A stretch of 14,461 nucleotides of DNA, taken from positions 1-14,461 of the forward strand of contig JABCPU010001155.1 of assembly GCA_016800925.1 (NCBI GenBank), given 5' to 3'. Of the stretch, positions 9,100 to 14,461 are shown piece after piece; position 1 is the first letter of the stretch; each line of letters begins with the position of its first letter. This DNA is from Suillus spraguei (lineage: Eukaryota; Basidiomycota; Agaricomycetes; Boletales; Suillaceae). A model generated the notes under the pieces. The model was not told the DNA's origin. It made no database searches and worked only from the letters and a program-made list of their open reading frames with translations. The position numbers and the translations under genes were made by a program.

Positions 9100-9540
9100 G
9101 ACTCAAGATACTGGCCAGTTAGTTGAGATCTGGCCAGCACTGGTTCTACAGATCAGCTACCTCCCATTTGAGATCTGGCCAGCACATGCTCTACAGCTCT
9201 GGCTGGTCAGCTTCCACCAGCCAGCTTCCTCCCATGTGAGATCTGGCCAGCACAGGCTCTACATCTCTGGCTGGTGAGCTTCTGCAATGCCTCTGGCTTG
9301 TCATATTCTATTGGCCAGCTACCTCTCATTTGAGATCTGGCCAGCACTGGCCCTACATGTCTGGCACATCTGGTACTCTAGTGTACTGGGATAAGCCTCT
9401 ATGTGCTGGCCAGTACCACATCTACATAAATTTAGTACAGCTGGCCAGCCCCTGGCTGCACATGTTCTATGGCCTTTTGGCCTGTCCGGGGTACAGGTTC
9501 TACATGGGGTTGTGACTGAACTATGTGGCCAATTTCTGAT
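9100..9540. repeat. Degenerate minisatellite built on GAGATCTGGCCAGCAC
   Basis: GAGATCTGGCCAGCAC starts at 9125, 9170, 9238 and 9332 (spacings 45, 68, 94), each followed by a CTACA-containing segment. The palindrome TGGCCA recurs outside these copies (for example near 9114, 9311, 9409, 9441 and 9529). A 9-bp inverted repeat, CTGGCTGGT (9199-9207) with ACCAGCCAG (9216-9224), lies inside. The array ends just upstream of the NLR relic. Confidence 0.8.
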
Positions 9541-9845
9541 CACACCATTGAGCTTGACAATGCAGTGCTTCTCTGACTTGTCTTATTTTAATTCGCATTT
9601 TGTGTCACATTCTATCGTTAACCTCTATCGATAGAAGATCAGTGTAATGTCTCCTTCCCTCATCACATCTCTCGCTCTCTGACCTGACTGGCAACCTTCT
9701 AGCAATGGCCAAAGGACCTTGGGAAAAGCTGTCCAACGTTGCTGTGCCGGGTGCTAAATATGACTCCCCTGAACGCGTGCCCCATCCAAAATGTTTGAAA
9801 GGGACTCGGATAGACCTTCTTAAATTCATCCATGGACTGTTGGAC

Positions 9846-9953
9846 AAGCCGGAGCGGCCAGAGCGGTCGGAGGAACCAGAGAACTCAGAGAAGCCGGAGG
9901 AGCTAGAGGCGCTAGAGAACCCAGAGAGGCCGGTGGAACGTAAGGAGCCTGGG
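9846..9953 (+). repeat. Low-complexity Glu/Pro insert before the P-loop
   Basis: Encodes runs of PERPE/SEEPE/EKPEE-like tetrads between the LLKFIHGLL segment and IIWLHGTAGVGKS. The DNA is a degenerate repeat of GAG/CCGGAG-type triplets. From family knowledge this linker is usually short, so the insert looks like a local in-frame triplet expansion. Confidence 0.7.
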
Positions 9954-11303
9954 AGTCAGATTATTTGGCTGCATGGCACGGCAGGCGTCGGAAAGTCTGC
10001 TGTGGCATTCACTGTAGCTGAGACGATGAAAGGTCTGAAAATGACAAAGGAGACGACAGTTGAAACAAGGCTTGCGGGGACGTTCTTTTTCTCGCGTGAG
10101 CAGAGCACACGAAACGCACCACGACTGGTCATTTCTTTGCGACTCTTGCTTACCAGCTTGCCACCAATTTTCCCAGCGTCAAGAATGACATGGACAGATT
10201 TATACGTGAGAAGCCTGAAGTTCTGAACCCCGATAGTTCTTTCCACGACCAGATGGAGGTGTTATTCTGCAGACCTCTCCGGCACCTGAGATCTAGGCTG
10301 TGCGAGCCTGGGTGGCCGCATCCGGTGTTTGTTATCGATGCCCTCGATGAATGCAAATCTGAAACCGTCGCCGATCTCATCTCCCTCCTTAGCGAAGCTC
10401 TTCGTGATCCTGAGCTTCCCGTGATCCACATTTTACTCACGAGTCGCCCGGAAGAGCGTATCCGCAAAGCCATCCAAAAAGAATAGATGCGCGCACTGGT
10501 GTGCGGGATACCGGTGAACACTTCTGGAGCAGGCGTTGCTGGCACGATTTTGTTAGACGGCGAAGACGTTGACAATGACATCTGTATCTTGTTGCAGCAT
10601 TCCTTCACAGAGTTGCAAAGTAGCCATCCTGATTTCCCGCAGCCCAGTGCGGATAAGCTTACGCGGCTGGCGAACCGAGCTGGGAGACGCTTCATTGTGG
10701 CTTCTACAATGATGAAGTTTGTCGATGACGGATACAATGACCCCCGGGATCGCCTTGAGCTGACCAATGAATTGCTTCCTGGAACGGAAGTGTACGACTT
10801 ATACAACCGTGTTCTGCACCTGTTCGGACCCCAGCCGGGCATATGAGCACTTGTCCATTGTTGCTGCGCTTGCAGATCCTCTGCCGATGTCACAGATTTC
10901 GAAACTCCTTGGCCCTGGTCAAGGCAAAGATGTCGTGACCACACTTGTACAGCTACGGTCTTTCATAGACATTCCCGCCGACGGCGACCAGCCCGTGAAT
11001 ATCTACCACTCGTCGATTCTCGAATATGCTTCAGACTCCTCAAACTGCAGCCTCATTGGATCACAAGCCATCTCAGCACCAGATTCCCTACTCGCTTATT
11101 CGTCTTTCCGCTTGATGATGCAAGAAATTCCAGGACGCACTGCTCTCATGGATGCGCTCTTAGAATTGAAGTCGCAGAATGAGGCTATGGAACCCCACGA
11201 CCCCAAGAGCTTGCAACAATCATTAGCCTTCGTCGTCGAACCGCCAGAGCCACTACGTGTTCTTATGGGTCTGTTATGGCTTCGGGGAGGTCGCAGGCTG
11301 GGT

Positions 11304-12233
11304 TTACGGCCCTGGCTAGAGACTTTGGACGGACGTGGATGGCTGCAAACCCAAAGATGGGAAAGACTATCTGCAGACTCAGAAAGGAGAAGACTGGTTG
11401 CAGACCCGGGGCGGGGGACATTGGCTACAGACCCACGCGGGGGACACTTGGTTGCGGACAGAGAGGGGGCGAGAGTGGCTGCAAAGTGGGCCAGGGTGGT
11501 TGTGGACTCAGAAGAGACGGCTACAGGTTGCCGGAGACGCTGGCGAGCAAATGCCATTGGTGACTTGGAACGGGCAAGACTCGCTAGAGACAATAGCGGG
11601 CAGGGTTGGCTGGAGACACCGGGCGGGAGAGAATGGTTGCTGACCCAGAGCGGGAGAGAGTGGCTGGAGACACAGACCGGGGAAGAGTGGTTGCAGAGCC
11701 GACGCGGGGAAGAGTGGCTGGACGAGGAGAGCGGACGAAAGTGGCTGGACGCGGAGAGCGGGCGAAAGTGGCTGGACACCGAAAGGGGGCGAAAGTGGCT
11801 GGACGTGGAGAGCGGGCGAAAGTGGCTGGACACCTGGAGGGGGCAAATGTGGTGGACGCGAAGAGCGGTCGAAAGTGGCTGGAGACACAGTGTGGGAAGG
11901 AATGGCTGCGATCACAGGGTGGGAGAGAGTGGCAGGGCAACATCCAGTTTCCGATTGAGCATGCATGGCTATGCACCTTTTATGGGCGAGAGTGGTTACT
12001 GACCCAAAATACACAAGATTGGCTCCTAACCCTTGGAGGGCGAGAATGGTTGCAGACTTCAGGCGGACGAGAGTGGCTGCAGACCCTAGGTGGGCTGCAG
12101 ACGGAACATGGCCAAAAATGGCTACAGACACAGAGTGGGCAAGAGTGGCTGCCGACCCTCAGTGAACGAGAGTGGCTACAGGCGGTGGGCGGACGAGAGT
12201 GGCTACAGACCCAGAGCGGACGAGGGTGGCTTT
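11304..12233 (+). repeat. 27-bp coding repeat array, about 35 units of G-x-x-W-L-x-T-x-x
   Basis: TGG codons of the WL core recur every 27 bp, for example at 11607, 11634, 11661, 11688, 11715, 11742, 11769, 11796, 11823 and 11850, and again at 12119-12227. Exceptions: 21-bp steps at 11497 and 11518, irregular 33- and 30-bp steps to 11551 and 11581, a 36-bp step to 11966 and an 18-bp step near 12092, all in frame. Single-base changes occur at 11340-11368 (+1), 11581-11607 (-1) and 11850-11876 (-1), so the array is read in all three frames in turn. The central units (11715-11850) are the most homogeneous and GC-rich (GRKWLDxES type). By position this is the sensor domain of the NLR. Confidence 0.93.
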
Positions 12234-12761
12234 GAGACATCCCATGGACCAAGCATGGCAGTTGACCCTGCAGCATCTGTCTGGGTGGCGATGGAAGACT
12301 TCGCGAACACGTTGGAAACAATCAGCAAGTGCACAGATGTCCCACTATTGCATTTACCATCAGCTTTTCAAGCAATCCAGGAGTTCAAGAGCTTACCAGG
12401 ATCATTCTACATCTGCATCTCTGCAAGATTGCCCAGACATCGAGGTCATCTATGCTGTGACTGCGTTCACGATTTTCGCAAACGAAGCACGGGGGCGAAG
12501 TCAATCAACCTCTGATGCCGTCAAGTATGCATGCAAAATTGGGCCGTCCATCTCTCACGGGCTCCTACACCATGGAATGATAAGCTTGAACATATCTCCA
12601 AGTTATTCTGGAATCGGTATCTCCTCGCTTGGCTCGAACGGTAGTGGTGTTTGAAGGGTCTACAGTCTTGCCTCGTCGATTTATCGGAAGGGCGGAAAAT
12701 TGCAAAAGTATGCTAACCTTCAATTATTGTTACCTTGAAACGCCTGACCCGTGCATACAAG

Positions 12762-13194
12762 CTTCTCAAGGAAACTGATGTACCTGGCCGTAATACTCCG
12801 GTGTCGGATGTGGGTGTCGGGAGCAAGGGGAGGAAGGGCAAAGGAAAGATGACGGCCAATGATACACCTGGTATGGTCGGCAAGCGGAAACTTGGGATGA
12901 AGTTTATGTCTGTGACTCCTTCGGTGATCGATGATAACGATGAAGAGCGTGACATGGTAAGCTGAATTTTGGTGTTGCTTTTCACAGTTCTCTGATGAAA
13001 TCGTTGACATCTAGAAACGACGAAAAGCGAAAGCAGGTGATGTATCAGCTCTAGGTGGATCCTCAAGCTCTGCAGTATATGACACCGCGCTTACGCTCAT
13101 GGATGAGGATAAGCGGCTACAGCGAGGCAGGGCTCGGAACGTGATTGATGTGATCAGTGATGATGAATACCTGATGGCAAGCGATGAGAAGTAG
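12762..13194 (+). CDS. Intact two-exon C-terminal tail or small gene, basic with a SUMO-interaction-like motif
   Basis: Exon 12762-12956 and exon 13015-13194 join cleanly (GTAAGC...CTAG, 58-bp intron, phase 0) and end at TAG 13192. The first exon is open in frame from 12735 and has no clear ATG of its own. The best reading is that it continues the NLR: a GT at 12708 and an AG at 12760-12761 bound a 54-bp intron (with GCTAAC) that joins ...GRKIA-K to LLKETDVPGR in frame. The tail has basic clusters (SKGRKGKGK, KRKLGMK, KRRKAKAG) and two V/I-acidic motifs, SVIDDNDEE and NVIDVISDDE. The second resembles SUMO-interaction motifs. This suggests a nuclear role, by inference. Alternatively it is a separate small gene with an upstream exon I cannot see. 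Confidence 0.55.
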
Positions 13195-13912
13195 CTCAGC
13201 ATGCTTTGTCGTGTCCTTTCCTTATTTTTCAGCATCATTTTTTTGAATTGTATACCACAAAACGTGACTCCGTTAATATCGATCGAGGATCTAGTTGATG
13301 ATCTGTATTGGCATGAAACTTGGCTGTTTCAGACTCGATGGTGATACCACGGCATCACCGGACTTCGAAACCATAGTCACGGACTTAATACTACTTGCGG
13401 GGCCGCCTCGACTTTGATACGTCGTCCATCTTATGGAAGCACTAGGGAATAATCCTCATGCTATACACCAATACCATGCCAGAGACAGCGAATCGTTACT
13501 CTCAGTCGAAATTGATTCAATATTCAACTCTCCCCAGATCTAAAGGGCAGAAAGTTAACTTCCGGTTAGCCAACTCGGAAGCCTGAAGCATGACATGGCG
13601 AGCTGATCGGATAGTTGAATAAGAAGATCAAGAAGGCCAACAACAAGATTCACAAAATGGTTTCTACTGGATGATGTAAACTTGCGGTTTGGGAGGTTCC
13701 TGCCAACAAGAGAGTGAGTGCGACACTGGACCGAATGCCCGGCCGTTACACCTGCTATACTTTGGCATGTTCTGCAGCATTTTGGACTTCAGAAACGATT
13801 AGGGTCTGTTGTGTTAGGCTGCTAATCAGGAAGCTGACAGCGTGCAGTTGAGATGGGCTACAGTGTGGTAAGTCATACTTAGTTTGGAGTCGTTCATTGA
13901 ACCCATTATCCA

Positions 13913-13916
<4 letters not shown>
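13195..13916. other. Intergenic, no feature seen
   Basis: No ORF of family character on either strand, no RNA gene and no long repeat. It probably includes the 3' UTR of the upstream tail. Confidence 0.5.

Positions 13917-13945
<29 letters not shown>
13917..13945. repeat. (CT)14 microsatellite
   Basis: About 29 nt of perfect CT dinucleotides. On the minus strand it yields a run of alternating Arg-Glu in a spurious ORF. Confidence 0.97.
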
Positions 13946-13949
<4 letters not shown>

Positions 13950-14018
13950 GCAAGTATTGATCATGGAAATATGTACTGTACAATATATTTGATACACGCG
14001 GTCTCAACTCTGCACAAC

Positions 14019-14461
14019 CTAAGTAGAAATCAATATCCTTGACATTGAGAATAGGTCTCTCTTTCTCCTTTGTGTGGGAACCTTATTCAAAACAATGCCC
14101 TTATAGGTCATTTGAAACTCGGATTGCACATCTTGCATGAGTTCCTTGACCTCCAGAACGCCACACTTGAGTGCGTCAATACGGTCATGGGCGATGATGA
14201 GTCTGTGAGGAAGGCTCTAACTGCTTGCGCAATTTCGATCCCTTCTTGAGGAGCGCGTTGCAAACAAGAAGGGATTAGCTATCGTACGTTGCTGAGTAAG
14301 TGAGGACGGACACTTCTCTGCTTGCCCAGCTCCTCAAATTTTTTCATGAGACTCACTTGTTGAGAAGTCCTCTCGTCTTTGCTTTGGCAGCACGAGTCAG
14401 ACAATGCCTCGTTCCAGGCACACCAGAAGGTAAGGCAATGGCCCAAGGAAAAAGGAAGTTG
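14019..14461 (-). pseudogene. Unrecognised minus-strand coding relic running off the right edge
   Basis: Reading leftward from the window end: FWCAWNEALSDSCCQSKDER (from about 14425), VSLMKKFEELGKQRSVRPHL, TAG, then EGIEIAQAVRAFL in the same frame, then a frame change near 14216 into HRLIIAHDRIDALKCGVLEV..., KELMQDVQSEFQMTYKGIVL, KVPTQRRKRDLFSM, ending at TAG 14019-14021. The text is clearly protein-like: amphipathic helices and sensible composition over about 130 residues. A GT donor-like site (GTGAGT) after ...TSQQ and an AG at 14217-14218 offer alternative intron readings. The 5' part lies outside the window. I do not recognise the family; the helical character would fit a fungal N-terminal domain of unknown type. 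Confidence 0.45.

Larger units (their letters stand above)
9705..12707 (+). pseudogene. NACHT/NLR-type STAND ATPase with nine-residue WL repeats, broken
   Basis: Relic of a fungal NLR, a nucleotide-switched receptor of the type linked to non-self recognition. It starts MAKGPWEKLSNVAVPGAKYD (9705). Seen in order: VPHPKCLKGTRIDLL, an acidic Pro/Glu insert (about 9846-9953), P-loop HGTAGVGKSAVAF (about 9972), FFFSRE (10083), FFATLAYQLATNFPS (10133), Walker B FVIDALDEC (about 10327), ILLTSRPEE (about 10432), winged-helix-like text (NIYHSSILEYASD, about 11000), ELKSQNEAMEPHDP, PPEPLRVLMGLLWLRG, about 35 WL repeats (11304-12233), WVAMEDFANTLE (12279), then WAVHLSRAPTPWND and WNRYLLAWLER. Breaks: 5-bp duplication at 10098-10107, TAG at 10484, about 2 bp lost near 10818, single-base shifts at 11343-11367, 11584-11606 and 11853-11875, an extra T near 12231 making TGA, further shifts at about 12245-12275 and 12395, one base lost near 12535, TAG at 12642. 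No N-terminal effector domain is visible upstream, so the copy may be truncated at its 5' side. Confidence 0.88.

Noticed and set aside
10096..10151. GTGAGC...TTACCAG as an intron in the NACHT domain
   Set aside because: Removing it would delete the conserved FFATLAYQ text and would not restore the frame. The GAGCA duplication explains the frame change better.
11096..11833. Long minus-strand ORFs (up to 245 codons) opposite the WL repeat array, also at 11508-12131 and 11584-11976
   Set aside because: They arise because the 27-bp unit is divisible by three and lacks stops in several frames. Their Ser/His/Pro-rich text is the antisense of the WL repeat and shows no family motif.
11340..11876. 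Programmed frameshifting within the WL array
   Set aside because: The three shifts are at unrelated sites without a shared slippery motif and occur among many other lesions, so ordinary decay is simpler.
13755..13997. Minus-strand ORF with an Arg-Glu run
   Set aside because: It is produced by the (CT)14 microsatellite; the flanking text does not look like a protein family.

Overview
The window looks like accessory, transposon-rich DNA from an agaricomycete (mushroom-forming basidiomycete). The evidence is short GT-AG introns of about 46-62 bp, decayed members of three families known to be expanded in these fungi (FunK1-type kinase, DUF6532, NACHT-type NLR with high-identity repeats), a Tc1/mariner element and a solo LTR. 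The species cannot be named from the sequence.

Layout, left to right. Positions 1-3321 hold a decayed FunK1-like protein kinase. Its phase-1 intron (979-2652) carries a structurally intact Tc1/mariner transposon (1009-2624) with a complete DD34E transposase, TA target duplications and roughly 209-bp terminal inverted repeats. Positions 3793-6181 hold a multi-exon DUF6532 gene broken by stops and frame changes. Positions 6491-8500 hold no gene I can support: an 11-bp minisatellite, CATCCA-rich simple repeats, a 468-bp solo LTR (6856-7323, target duplication CCACC) inserted in those repeats, and a pyrimidine-rich tract full of small perfect hairpins. A small unrecognised coding relic lies at 8519-9006, followed by degenerate repeats built around TGGCCA palindromes (9100-9540).

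The main locus is 9705-13194. It is an NLR-type STAND ATPase with a readable P-loop, Walker B and TSRPE motif, then an array of about 35 nine-residue units (G-x-x-W-L-x-T-x-x, 27 bp each), then a conserved C-terminal segment. A short, intact, intron-containing tail follows, with basic clusters and a SUMO-interaction-like motif. The body carries about ten stops or frame changes, so in this copy it is a pseudogene. The repeat type and the tail are the best candidates for little-described biology.

Positions 13195-14018 hold only a (CT)n microsatellite. The right edge (14461 to 14019, minus strand) carries a broken, unrecognised coding relic that runs off the window. Nothing here forms an operon; the region reads as a graveyard of fast-evolving, lineage-expanded genes. 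The one cleanly intact long coding sequence is the transposase.
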